DNA from: an uncultured Shewanella sp.
Lineage (GTDB): Bacteria > Pseudomonadota > Gammaproteobacteria > Enterobacterales > Shewanellaceae
Assembly: GCF_947497935.1 (NCBI RefSeq)
Contig: NZ_CANMIO010000014.1
Coordinates: 1-64,000, forward strand
DNA length: 64,000 nt
Direction: 5' to 3'
Shown here: one piece after another, positions 38,704 to 48,081 of the stretch
Layout: every line of letters begins with the position of its first letter
Position numbering within the stretch: the stretch's first letter is position 1
The notes under the pieces: generated by a model
Database searches by the model: none
Seen by the model: the letters and a program-made list of their open reading frames with translations, nothing else
What the model was told of the DNA's origin: nothing
Position numbers and translations under genes: made by a program

Positions 38704-39098
38704 TTTTTCACAATTCCAAAGTGTAGCCAAAAAATACATAGAACTTTTCCCACTAAAACAACAAAGAAGGCATAAGCAATTAAATTTATAGGGAAAATCA
38801 CGCGAATTATATGTTGAACATGACTAACATAGGCAAGCTAAATCGCAAAATTTGCTAATCCGTTGTACTTCTATCACATATGGATACTGAAATGAGTGGT
38901 GCGCTGCTACTTTGAACAAGGGAGGCTGACAGTCTTGCCATTTTTGATGTATGCCTATGACGGGTTAATGAATGTGCCAAATTTGAAGGAAAGTCTTGTA
39001 ATAACAATGATCAAGGGTTTAAATTCTGCAATACAGGCTTAGAAGAGATTTCTCGCTTGTTTACCATGACGCATATAAGAACACTGGATAAATCTACG
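38704..39098. other. Region upstream of the Imm11-like gene
   Basis: From 38961 the frame of the downstream gene is open but has no ATG; it reads NECAKFEGKSCNNNDQGFKF and on into MTHIRTLDKS. This could be the end of a lost upstream gene fused in frame. The first ~250 bp hold nothing recognised. Confidence 0.4.
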
Positions 39099-39626
39099 AT
39101 GCCAATGAAAGATGAGTACTATGTTTTTTCAAATGACTACGCCAAAGTCAATTTTGTGGTCAATATGAACGACAGTCGCAGGTTAGGCACCCTAAGAGAC
39201 CAAGCGATATCAACAAACATACCCGCCAGTTTTGAATGCAAAAGCCTGAAAACCTTTAAGCCCATAGCGGCTGTATTTGATATCTCTGTAAGCACTAAAC
39301 TGCTATTTGATATGGACTACGCCAAGCCTTTAGTTGACCTTAATTTATATCAAACCTCGCTGGTACCCGCTAAGATAGTTGATAAGGATTATCTTTATCT
39401 TCACTGCTACAACATCATCAATATTCTCGATGAACAGATAGGTTTTAACTTCGAAGCGCTAAATAACGTTCCTTTAGGAAATAGACTGGTGTTCAAACCA
39501 TCATTTGAATCAATCATCGTTTTATTTCATCAATCTGTTATTAACGCTATTGAAACGATTAAACCTCCTGTTTACGCCAAAGCCATTAACGTCTCAGATT
39601 GGACAATAGAAAAGGAAATGTCCTAG
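39099..39626 (+). CDS. Imm11-like (DUF1629-type) protein
   Basis: 175 residues if started at MPMKDEYYVFSNDYAKVNF (39099); ATGs at 39066 and 39105 are also possible. The fold pattern (an opening YYVFSNDY, a middle VFDISVSTKLLFDM, an end INAIETIKPPVYAK then DWTIE) fits the Imm11 immunity family linked to polymorphic toxins. This is from memory. No toxin is adjacent, so it is an orphan. A damaged second copy of its C-terminal 70 residues lies at 44109-44328. Confidence 0.55.
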   Translation: MPMKDEYYVFSNDYAKVNFVVNMNDSRRLGTLRDQAISTNIPASFECKSLKTFKPIAAVFDISVSTKLLFDMDYAKPLVDLNLYQTSLVPAKIVDKDYLYLHCYNIINILDEQIGFNFEALNNVPLGNRLVFKPSFESIIVLFHQSVINAIETIKPPVYAKAINVSDWTIEKEMS

Positions 39627-40167
39627 CGATAAACCTGCTCGCAGAGTGATTCATTTGTTCAAATACATAATGATTTATTAAATTAGCGTTTTCAAAAAAA
39701 GTGTTTATATATACAGCTTATAAATTCCACACAGCTAATTAAGCATTTTATAAACATCTACCTTTCATACAGCCATGAGTAAACACACCAGCTCAAGTTT
39801 AGTCATAACATCCAACATTTCCACGCCAAAATAAAAGTCAATTTTCCGACTTAAGTCAATAACTTAACGGAACCACCAGTAATTGATGCATATTTATTCT
39901 ATTGGGCTTTAAGCCGTTAAAAACTGAGTGTGTTACGGCTATCTAGCTGATATCTTCGCCGGGAATGCGTTTCCTATATTAGCTATTCACATGGCTATTT
40001 ATCCAGCGTCCTTAATCATGTTTTTAGCGCTATAGGCAACTCATTTTTAATCGATAACAGAGTGTGTTGGTTATGAGCTCATCAATTTACAGCCCATCTA
40101 TAACTCATCTCTTGAATAATTAATGCGTTTATCTACACAGATAAATGAATAAAAGAAGATCTAAACC
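39627..40167. other. Intergenic region upstream of the chitinase-like gene
   Basis: 540 bp, AT-rich, no gene seen. It should hold the promoter of the large secreted protein, whose expression is probably chitin-controlled (inference), but no operator is recognised. Confidence 0.4.
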
Positions 40168-43100
40168 TTGATAAAAATAAATAAAATAACTGTCGCATTG
40201 ACCAGTATGATGTTCAGTGGCTACCTATATGCCGCTGACGCAACGCTAACATCGAGTGTTATCACTTTTGTTCCGGGAGAAACAAAAGTGCAAAATGGCG
40301 ATATGGTTGCTTTTAATGGCGAATGCTTTATCGCCAAAAACAGCCCAGGTGTTTGGGAATCGCCAAATGCAGGTTCTTGGTTTTGGGATACAGCAGTATG
40401 TTCGGGCGAACCTGAGCCAGAACCTGAGCCAGAGCCAGAACCTGAGCCAGAACCAGAACCAGGTGACATCATTGCTTTTATCCCAGGTCAAACCAAGGTT
40501 AACAATGGCGATATCGTCTCTTATGCTAACCAATGCTTTATTGCCAAAAACAACCCAGGCGTATGGGAAACCCCAAGCGCAGACTCATGGTTTTGGACAT
40601 TAACCGAATGTTCAAGCGAGCCGGGTGAGCCAGAGCCTACCGAGCTCGCTATTCTGTCGCCAGTGGCTGGCCAAGTGCTAAGCCAAGATTCTGCAACAAC
40701 GATCCAAGCCAAAGTTGATGGTGAGTTAGCAGCCAAGGTCGAGTTTTGGGCTAACAACCAAAAGCTATCGCAAAAAGCCGTTAATCCAAGCCAGACCTTG
40801 TATTCACAAAGCTGGACACCTACTGCAGCGGGTAGCGCTACGGTTAAGGTCTTTGTATTCGATAAAAATAACCAAAAAATCGAACAACAGTCTGTTGCGG
40901 TTACTGTAAAAGATAATGCAGAAGAAGATTTTACTGCGCCAGTAGTGAGATTCATTGCCCCTAACAATGGCGCAATCTTTAATGAAATAGACACTGTAGC
41001 GATTTCGGTTAATGCCACCGATGTTGATGATGATTTAACTAAACTGGTCATTAAAGCCAATAACGCGCAAATTTGTTCATTCAATGCAACCAATGCGGCA
41101 ACTTATGCCTGTAATTGGCAGCCAACTCAAGCAGGCAGCGTTACATTAAAAGCCATCGCTACCGATGCCGAAGGCCTGTCTTCAACCGTAAGTGTCAGCA
41201 TTACTGTTGAAGCGGAAGAAGAGTTCACTGCGCCTGTGGTTAACTTCATTAGCCCAAGTAATGGTGCAAGCTTCTTTGACAATGAAAGCGTTGCTATTTC
41301 AGTCAATGCGACAGATGTTGATGATGACCTAACCCAACTGGTTGTTAAGGCCAATAACCAGCAAATCTGTGCATTCGATGCAGCCACCAGCCAAGTGTTT
41401 AGCTGTGATTGGAAGCCTACACAAGTAGGCGGCGTAATCCTAAAAGCTATCGCTACTGATGCTGAAGGCCTTACTGCAACAAGCAATGTAAACATCACCA
41501 TTGAAGAAGAGATAATTGATCCACCGGTGACCCCACCGGGTGGACTGTGTGCTGAATTTAATGTTTATCCAGACTGGACCCGTGGCGACCATGCAACAGG
41601 TGGCGACATTATGGTGCATAACAATATCGCCTACTCGGCTATCTACTGGACTCAAACACTTCCAGGCAGCGATGCCTCATGGGCACTACATTTAAATTGT
41701 GATGGCACAGAGCCAGGCACGGCACCATTATTGTCACTACCAAACCCAATGGATCCAGTACGCCTTGAAGTGGCAGGTTGGCCAAACACCTTAGTGGTAG
41801 CAAGCCCATCGACCGTTGCACCAGTAACATTGACAATGGAGACCAGCAACAGCGCAGATCTGAATGATGTTAACAAGCTAACAGCCAGCTTTGTGGCAAT
41901 CATGGAGCAAGCTGCACAGGTAGAATCTGCATCAATCATTATCAGCAGTGATGTGCTTGATAAGACCACTCAAGATAACGCGCTAATAACTAGCACTATT
42001 GCGGTGAAAGATGCGCTAATCAAGGCGATGGATATCACAGGCAATAGCATTGATCTTGATGATATCAACGCACTGAGCAACGATCTAAAAGGTTGGGCGC
42101 AAGCGCATCAGTTGATTATTGCCACCCTAGCGCCACAAGCCAGCTACGGCTGGTCGTTAACCATTGGTGATTTTGCTTTCGATACTCACTCTGGTCGTCA
42201 ATCAGTTTGGGATGAAGCGTCGGTATTTACTGCAGACTTACTCAATAAACTTGAGTTATACCAAGCTGACGCAGCAAACAAAGCCGACTTTGTCGCCTTT
42301 ACAAAATCAGCCGCAACACTGGCGCTATCAAGTGAGCAATGGCATAACGCGCTAGAGTACGTTAAGCAAGTCACTGACTTTGTTAACACGCCAGCGATGC
42401 TAGCGCAGATCCCAACAGCGCAAGCGGCAAACTACTTTATGGGCAACCACACAAGTAAGCCGCAGCTTCGTAAAGCCGCATTCAGTAACGTATTTGCGAT
42501 TTTGTTTAATCAAGATTCTGAGCAATTGAGCAGCAAAATTGAGCAATATCAAGCGGCAAAAATGCCTTTGTACTATGTGGGTGAAACAACTGATAGCGGC
42601 GATCTAACAATTATCGAAGCATTAAACCAAGAGCTGGCTAATGCAGAAGATGCCATGAACAACACTGCATTCTTGTACGAAACACCACAATCACAGTGGG
42701 TACCGTCAACGGTTTATAAGTGGGCTGACTTTATGGATGGCCTAAATGCCATGCATAACATCGGCGTGGCGGGTAATAAGTTCTGGTTACTTGATGAAAA
42801 TGCAGATGATGCAACCAACATCAAATACGCAAAAGTCGCGATTGCCGCCTTCTTAGCACAAAGTATGCAAGAGACTATTCGCTACAATGCTTGTGATGAG
42901 AATAACTGGTCTGAAATCAAATACGGTGCACCAGCCGATTACCCAATGACAGCGAGTTGTGGTCAGCTTGGGCAAAAATATGCTGATTACGGTGTTAACC
43001 CAGACTCAGGTCTAGATCATGCTTACTCTTGTCCGCGTGATAACAAGATGGAAGTGAGCGCGTTAACCCATGCCAAGTGGTACGGTGCGCCAGCGCCTGT

Positions 43101-43800
43101 ATTCGCAGCGCCAAACGCAGTACTTGAAGAACGTGGTCTGCTGGTTAACGGCAGTGTTGGTCGCTGGACCAACAACGGTCACTGTAACGATGTGCCGACT
43201 TCTGTCGATACCTCTAAGCAAGTATGGGAACGTGACGAGTGTAAAACTTACGTCGACCAAAAAGCAGGTAAGTTTATCTGGGACGGCAGCAGCCAAGAAA
43301 GCGTTGAAGGTTGTGGTTGGTGGGGCCGTGGGGTGATTCAAACCACTGGTCGCCAAAACTTCGGTACCCTAAACCACTACTTAGGTCGTTCACACGTTGA
43401 CCCAGCAACTGTTGGCCAAACTATTGATGGTGTAACGGTTGAAGCCCCACCAGCGAACCCGCTATATGCCGAACTCGATTTCTGTTCAAACCCTGGCTTA
43501 ATTTGTAGCTCTGAAGAGAACCGCGAAATCAAGTGGATTGCAGGCCTGTTCTACTGGGTAACGTCAGTACAAGCCTACCCGGATGAAAGCGGCCAATACG
43601 GTAACTGGAACTACCACAACGAACTGAAAAAGTATGTTGAAGGTGGCATGAAAGGCACTCAATTTATTGATGATGTGTCAGGTATCGTTAACCGTGGTTG
43701 TCCTGACTTAACCTGTTCAACCGGTGATGTGCATAACGTTAAAGAGCGCCGTGAGAACTTTAAGTTAGTGCTAGAACAACTCGGTTTGTCTCCGCAATAA
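40168..43800 (+). CDS. Secreted modular chitinase-like protein (GH19-type catalytic part)
   Basis: 1210 residues, TTG start, signal peptide ending SGYLYA. Order: CBM5/12-type chitin-binding module (~32-79, with SPGVWESPNAGSWFW), Glu-Pro linker (~81-98), a second near-copy (~101-150), three Ig-like domains (~157-249, 255-348, 353-446; the last two near-duplicates), a third binding module (~460-511, PDWTRGDHATGGD), a ~320-residue helical part I do not recognise, then the catalytic part (~840-1205). There FLAQSMQETIRY carries a candidate acid Glu and GWWGRGVIQTTGRQNFG is the loop typical of GH19/lysozyme-like enzymes. It likely cuts chitin outside the cell. The GH19 call is by motif only. Confidence 0.82.
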   Translation: MIKINKITVALTSMMFSGYLYAADATLTSSVITFVPGETKVQNGDMVAFNGECFIAKNSPGVWESPNAGSWFWDTAVCSGEPEPEPEPEPEPEPEPEPGDIIAFIPGQTKVNNGDIVSYANQCFIAKNNPGVWETPSADSWFWTLTECSSEPGEPEPTELAILSPVAGQVLSQDSATTIQAKVDGELAAKVEFWANNQKLSQKAVNPSQTLYSQSWTPTAAGSATVKVFVFDKNNQKIEQQSVAVTVKDNAEEDFTAPVVRFIAPNNGAIFNEIDTVAISVNATDVDDDLTKLVIKANNAQICSFNATNAATYACNWQPTQAGSVTLKAIATDAEGLSSTVSVSITVEAEEEFTAPVVNFISPSNGASFFDNESVAISVNATDVDDDLTQLVVKANNQQICAFDAATSQVFSCDWKPTQVGGVILKAIATDAEGLTATSNVNITIEEEIIDPPVTPPGGLCAEFNVYPDWTRGDHATGGDIMVHNNIAYSAIYWTQTLPGSDASWALHLNCDGTEPGTAPLLSLPNPMDPVRLEVAGWPNTLVVASPSTVAPVTLTMETSNSADLNDVNKLTASFVAIMEQAAQVESASIIISSDVLDKTTQDNALITSTIAVKDALIKAMDITGNSIDLDDINALSNDLKGWAQAHQLIIATLAPQASYGWSLTIGDFAFDTHSGRQSVWDEASVFTADLLNKLELYQADAANKADFVAFTKSAATLALSSEQWHNALEYVKQVTDFVNTPAMLAQIPTAQAANYFMGNHTSKPQLRKAAFSNVFAILFNQDSEQLSSKIEQYQAAKMPLYYVGETTDSGDLTIIEALNQELANAEDAMNNTAFLYETPQSQWVPSTVYKWADFMDGLNAMHNIGVAGNKFWLLDENADDATNIKYAKVAIAAFLAQSMQETIRYNACDENNWSEIKYGAPADYPMTASCGQLGQKYADYGVNPDSGLDHAYSCPRDNKMEVSALTHAKWYGAPAPVFAAPNAVLEERGLLVNGSVGRWTNNGHCNDVPTSVDTSKQVWERDECKTYVDQKAGKFIWDGSSQESVEGCGWWGRGVIQTTGRQNFGTLNHYLGRSHVDPATVGQTIDGVTVEAPPANPLYAELDFCSNPGLICSSEENREIKWIAGLFYWVTSVQAYPDESGQYGNWNYHNELKKYVEGGMKGTQFIDDVSGIVNRGCPDLTCSTGDVHNVKERRENFKLVLEQLGLSPQ

Positions 43801-43830
43801 GCCTAAAAAACTCATTTTTAGTTAAAAATA

Positions 43831-43861
43831 AAACCAGTCAGTACAAGCTGACTGGTTTTTC
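43831..43861 (+). terminator. Terminator of the chitinase-like gene
   Basis: AACCAGTCAG / CTGACTGGTT stem with a short loop and five Ts, 30 bases after the stop. Confidence 0.88.
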
Positions 43862-43950
43862 TGCATTCCACTTTTAAGTACAATGCTCGTTTATATCAAG
43901 CAGAAAATAGCGACTTCATAAAAGAAAATCACAACCACCTCTGATAAATA

Positions 43951-44108
43951 CTATAGGTATAAAGACGCTACCGCTTCACGAGTTGGTCTTTCTAATATGT
44001 CTTCAGGGCTAGTGCCAGCAAAGAACTGGATGACACGGCTCTTAGCTTTATAGATAGTGCTTCTTACTTCTTTACCCGTTTCCATATCAACAACAGAAAG
44101 CTGGATCT
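43951..44108 (-). pseudogene. C-terminal fragment of a DUF4823-like lipoprotein gene
   Basis: Minus-strand frame ending in TAG at 43951 reads VEIQLSVVDMETGKEVRSTI, then KSRVIQFFAGTSPEDI and REAVASLYL. The pattern (secondary-structure rhythm, DMETGKE turn, final SLY) fits the C-terminus of DUF4823-type lipoproteins (recalled). The upstream part is missing: the frame ends at a junction with an Imm11-like fragment on the other strand. Confidence 0.5.
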
Positions 44109-44328
44109 CTACAACATCATCAATATTCTCGATGAACAGATAGGTTTTAACTTCGAAGCGCTAAATAACGTTCCTTTAGGAAATAAACTGGTGTTCAAAC
44201 CATCATTTGAATCAATCATCGTTTTTTTCCATCAGTCTGTTATTGACGCGATTATAGCGATTAAGCCCCCCTCGTACGCAACACAGGTCAACGTTTCTGA
44301 TTGGACGATGGAATTGGAAATGTCATGA
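44109..44328 (+). pseudogene. C-terminal fragment duplicate of the Imm11-like gene
   Basis: From CTACAACATCATCAAT to the stop TGA this copies the last ~70 codons of the gene at 39099-39626 with some substitutions (for example QVNVSDWTMELEMS for the original end). The frame is intact but has no start. It abuts the opposite-strand DUF4823-like fragment, so it is a recombination scar. Confidence 0.75.
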
Positions 44329-44436
44329 GTGTAGAGTCCGCTGATGGTAAGGCTAGATAATAAACCATTAAGTTTCCGTACAGCATACTGCCGCTATATT
44401 AATCATCAAGTTAGGATGATTAAGCAGAGGCGACAG

Positions 44437-44775
44437 ATGAAGCAATTAACTACAATGCTAGCAACCGCAGTAAATTTGTTAGCAACATCGGCGAAAACAG
44501 TAACCTCAATCGCGCTGGCCCTGTTTATCTCTATCGGCAGCGCTCACGCCTCCTCACATACTGCAGTAACAGCAAATTTGGTTAAGTCTCAAACGGATGA
44601 GAACTTGCTTATCTGCCAATATCAGACAATCTCAGCGAGTCATTTTCAGGTGTTTGATAAAGTGTTAGACAATGAACAAGCCTGCCCAACTAACATTCAG
44701 GTCGCACCTGAGCCTATGCTTAGCGATGCAGAAGAAGCCCAACTCAAACAGATGTTTTCTCGCCAGAGCTATTAA
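44437..44775 (+). CDS. Small exported hypothetical protein
   Basis: 112 residues from the ATG at 44437 with AGAGG six bases upstream; the frame is open further back but without such a site. A long signal peptide (TVTSIALALFISIGSAHA), then a mature part with two Cys (LLICQYQ, EQACPTN) and a charged end (SDAEEAQLKQMFSRQSY). Not recognised. Confidence 0.6.
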   Translation: MKQLTTMLATAVNLLATSAKTVTSIALALFISIGSAHASSHTAVTANLVKSQTDENLLICQYQTISASHFQVFDKVLDNEQACPTNIQVAPEPMLSDAEEAQLKQMFSRQSY

Positions 44776-44951
44776 GCTCTGGCTCACTCTTAAAGTTAAC
44801 CATGCCGCGCTAAAGCGCACCACTCAAATCAATGCACCATTCAGGGTGTATTGATTGTTGCGTGAGTGCCGTAGTGATTTATTCGCTCATAGTCCAAATT
44901 AAGGCAAGGTAAAAAGCGACCATCGCAATCCACTCCAAGCCAAAAAGGACA

Positions 44952-45203
44952 CTAGTAGGTAATGACATTAGTTTTATCCTCAGTGGCGGCATTGACTCGA
45001 GAACCAAGACCTTGTGGATTGGCAGTTCGAGCTTGTAACTCCGCAAACGTAATTAGATACCAATGTGCAATGATCAATACAACCTTGCCTACGTAAGCGA
45101 GCGCAATATCAATCAGCCCTAAGTGCGCGCTCATCCCTAGGAGGACGACAAATATTGGCGATACTTGGGATAAAAAAGCATTGTGTAAGCTGCTGAACGG
45201 CAT
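44952..45203 (-). CDS. Possible small membrane protein
   Basis: 83 residues, two hydrophobic stretches (SPIFVVLLGMSAHLGLIDIA and VGKVVLIIAHWYLITFAEL), polar tail. No good ribosome site before the ATG. It may be a real small gene or a chance frame; nothing in the context decides it. Confidence 0.35.
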   Translation of the reverse strand: MPFSSLHNAFLSQVSPIFVVLLGMSAHLGLIDIALAYVGKVVLIIAHWYLITFAELQARTANPQGLGSRVNAATEDKTNVITY

Positions 45204-45728
45204 TATTTAGTCTTAGTACCCATGAGTAAAATAGCGATTACAAAATTGATTATTTAGTGCTGAATCAAAAACGCCATTGAGGTATCTCAATTGACTTTTT
45301 ATCAGCAGTGAGATGATAAGCCTTTTGTTTACGCTACCGCAGGAATTCGAGAAATTCATATTTGATTGGCTAATAAATGCCAGCCTCTTGTTCTAAATTG
45401 AACGGCACCTTCAAGGGCTTATAAAGCACGCCTCTTGCTTTGGCAAGGAGGTCGGATTAACTAAAAAATCAAGGCGAAGAATGCTCGGTTAGCCAAGTCC
45501 TGTTTTCACTCCCCCTAAGCGTCCATGTACCTCTTTGCTTAGTTTTTTTCTTAATCAGACTTCTCGCACTTACCTCCAAAAGTGTCCACATTGAACAGAT
45601 AATGTGTTCACCCTCGGCGGGCTTTTCAATTAATAAAAAGTAAAACGAATAAAACCAGCTAATTAAAACAGGGCACGATTTATGCTGCTTTTATCGCACA
45701 TCTAATCTATTTCATTAAGGATACAACG
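45204..45728. other. Intergenic region with an IS-end remnant
   Basis: 525 bp without a gene. It contains the stem CCTCTTGC / GCAAGGAGG (45431-45452) and, at 45471-45530, a sequence related to the right end of the IS110 relic at 49678-49736. Confidence 0.5.
45471..45530 (+). mobile_element. Solo remnant of an IS110 right end
   Basis: CTCGGTTAGCCAAGT and AGCGTCCATGTAC match CTCGGTTAGCGAAGT and AGCGTCCATATAT at 49678-49736 in the same order and spacing. No transposase is near it, so it is an orphan end. Confidence 0.6.
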
Positions 45729-46298
45729 ATGAATACAAAATTTTTAATTGCCCTGGTTTCATTTTTTTTTATCAGTGTTTCATCGGCTGCTATAGCTGAA
45801 AATCAAGGTGGAGGAAATGTAATGGTCCTAAACTTGGTTGGTACTGGCAATGGGGAGCTACTTAAGGTTCCGGATATTGACGGTGATGGTATTGAAGATG
45901 ACGCTACCTGTTTCGAAGTCGACCTACTCAATGGCAAAAACGGTCATTTGATTGGCAAAGCCGTCGACTGCTTGTCGATGATCTCCAGCGTTGGCGACGG
46001 ACTTTCATTGGTTGGTACTACATACTTCACTTTACCCCAAGGCACACTCGTCACCAGAGGGAACACAAGCGTTCAGCCCGTCACAGAGGCTATAGTGACT
46101 CCTGATGGCCAGCCCATAAGTCACATAACTGGAGCCGCCAGCAACGAAAATGCAATTTTACAGGGTACAGGCCGTTTTGAGGGCCGAACTGGAACAGTGC
46201 GACTTTCTGGAATGGTCGACATGTCAAATATTGAGATAGGTCAATTAACCTTTGATTGCTTGTTTGTCATAGCACTCGATCCGTCAAGTACAGAGTAA
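45729..46298 (+). CDS. Exported protein with allene-oxide-cyclase/dirigent-like pattern
   Basis: 189 residues, AAGGAT before the ATG, signal peptide ending SSAAIAE. The second half has a beta-barrel rhythm and the motif GTGRFEGRTGTVRLSGMVDM, seen in AOC-barrel/dirigent-like proteins. Two Cys pairs are possible (DATCFE, VDCLSM, DCLFVI). Enzymatic role not claimed; a secreted binding or isomerase-type barrel is a guess. Confidence 0.6.
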   Translation: MNTKFLIALVSFFFISVSSAAIAENQGGGNVMVLNLVGTGNGELLKVPDIDGDGIEDDATCFEVDLLNGKNGHLIGKAVDCLSMISSVGDGLSLVGTTYFTLPQGTLVTRGNTSVQPVTEAIVTPDGQPISHITGAASNENAILQGTGRFEGRTGTVRLSGMVDMSNIEIGQLTFDCLFVIALDPSSTE

Positions 46299-46459
46299 AA
46301 TTGAGCTGTGTATATCCCCCAGAGATTTAACTCTAGGCGGCCATGTTATTCTAAATGGTGACAAAGACGCATACCCAAAAACATTAAATTAGTTAGATTC
46401 AACAATGGCCGACATATTGTTAAGCAACTGATTTAAGAAGATATGCCGAGGCAGACTTT

Positions 46460-46903
46460 TTACTTCAGCTGCAACAGACCATGCTCTTGCCCAACAGCAT
46501 TAGCCACGCAGACCAACCTAGCCTTTATCGCTTGCTCAATACCTACTCCGCTTTCCAGCAAGTCAGCGACCGCAATAAAGGCGCGAGTCTTTAAGCTACT
46601 GCTGTCGTAGCAATAGGCATAACCCTCTTCGACTTCCCACTTGTTACTACTAGCGGCCGCAGCGTTTCCAACTCTCGTTTTAGCAGCCGCAGCGCACTCT
46701 TGCGGCCCTTTATCTTCTAAGCTCCTAACCAAGGTAAAATCGAAAGACAAGATACAGGCTTCATCGCCATACCAATCTGCTTTTAGCGCCTGAAAGTTGA
46801 TCCACATTTCCAGCTCAATCAATAACGGCTTAAGGGAACTCGAAAAACGGCGATCCGCCGTAACTGTAATAGGAAGTTGTTCTTGCATAAATATCTTGGT
46901 CAT
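46460..46903 (-). CDS. Unknown three-copy family, copy 1
   Basis: 147 residues, soluble, no signal. Core blocks: LEMWINFQALKADWYGDEAC, then FDFTLVRSLEDKG, then EEGYAYCYDSSSLKTRAFIA, then VADLLESGVGIEQAIKARL. Two related copies lie at 51987-52442 and 52979-53383, all on the minus strand. Copy 1 has an Ala-rich insert (ECAAAAKTRVGNAAAASSN) in the middle. No known family recognised. Intact. Confidence 0.65.
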   Translation of the reverse strand: MTKIFMQEQLPITVTADRRFSSSLKPLLIELEMWINFQALKADWYGDEACILSFDFTLVRSLEDKGPQECAAAAKTRVGNAAAASSNKWEVEEGYAYCYDSSSLKTRAFIAVADLLESGVGIEQAIKARLVCVANAVGQEHGLLQLK

Positions 46904-47381
46904 CAGTCTTTATCGTTATAACACTGATTTTGCTAGCTAGGCCTTATCAATGCAACCATAACAAGTGACGCTGGATACTCAGTCTCAAGAGCACTTCTGT
47001 TGAGAATATTTCGCTTCTCAGACAATTTCGGTTTCAATGCCTAGAAAGCTGCTGGATAGGAGGTCCAATGTCGTGATCACATGGGGGTGACTGAACAACC
47101 GAATCTGTAGATGCTTTTGAGGCTCGCTTTTTGTCATATATGACCGCTCTGCGGTTTCGTCCCTGAAACCGAAGGCCTCAACCGCATCAACACAGGATAA
47201 GGTAGCAGTAGCGATGGGTATTTCAGTTTTTACCTAGTACGCCAAACGTAGCGAAAAATTCTGATCAACGCTGCTCAAGGAAGACATAAAGATACCAAAA
47301 ATCAGAGCTCTCTATAGTCATTAACGATTGCTATTAACTGTGTGTCTATTAACTGTGTGTAGATGAATTGTCTGAGAAGGA
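46904..47381. other. Intergenic region
   Basis: 480 bp. It shares a 25-base block (TTTCGCTTCTCAGACAATTTC) with 53888-53912, next to copy 3 of the unknown family, and has a hairpin GGTTTCGTCCCTGAAACC near 47153. No gene seen. Confidence 0.4.
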
Positions 47382-47870
47382 CTATAGCCTTCTATACGCG
47401 ACTTGGGCACCGTCTTGCAAGATAACCTCGTCACCTTGGATCACAATGCCAAAGCCATGTTCTTCGTCCCAAGCGCATTCAAAAATCATCCCAACTGCAT
47501 TTTTGTCTGGGTGATGTAAAATAAATCCGGACAGCTGCATTAACTTAAAGATATCCCCAGCCTGCATATCGGCTTCACTCATCTCGCCTACACGGGTTTC
47601 ATAAGATTCCGAATCTTCGTCAAACACATCGAGAAACTCTGAATCTTCAAGCAGTTCTTGATAGTTATCATTCACATAATCGCAGACTAGCGCATAAATG
47701 CGTTTTTCATTATCGATGAACCACTGCTGCATGTTATCAGCAATAGCCAGATCTTCTTGGGTGAGAAATTCAACACTGCCGTAGGCTTGAAAATCATGCC
47801 AAGCAGTCAGCCCTGCTGTACCTTCAAGAAAATCTTCACCTTGTTTCCACGTGATTTTTGTTGTTTTCAT
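47382..47870 (-). CDS. DUF6985-like protein
   Basis: 162 residues, acidic, cytoplasmic. The layout (LTQEDLAIADNMQQWFIDNE near the middle, GFILHHPDKNAVGMIFEC, AWDEEHGFGIVIQGDEV at the end) matches the DUF6985 group, common next to toxin and immunity genes. From memory only. Role unknown; a stress or immunity partner is possible. Confidence 0.6.
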   Translation of the reverse strand: MKTTKITWKQGEDFLEGTAGLTAWHDFQAYGSVEFLTQEDLAIADNMQQWFIDNEKRIYALVCDYVNDNYQELLEDSEFLDVFDEDSESYETRVGEMSEADMQAGDIFKLMQLSGFILHHPDKNAVGMIFECAWDEEHGFGIVIQGDEVILQDGAQVAYRRL

Positions 47871-48081
47871 AATTGACTCGTAAAAGGTGAAGATTATATT
47901 TGAAATATTTTCACATTAATGTGCAGTTAAAGCGCAAAAAAAGAATTTTTATTATAGAAAACAAAACGAAAGGTGAGTTAAAAGTGGGGTCATGGGGTCA
48001 GTGTAAAAGTGGGGTCAGAGTAAACTAAAACTAATCATCTATACTCATTAACATAGTGAATATTGCAAAGGGAACTTGCAC

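Noticed and set aside
40221-40533. Gly-Ser and Trp-Leu repeat frames opposite the chitinase gene
   Set aside because: Mirror images of the Glu-Pro linker on the other strand.
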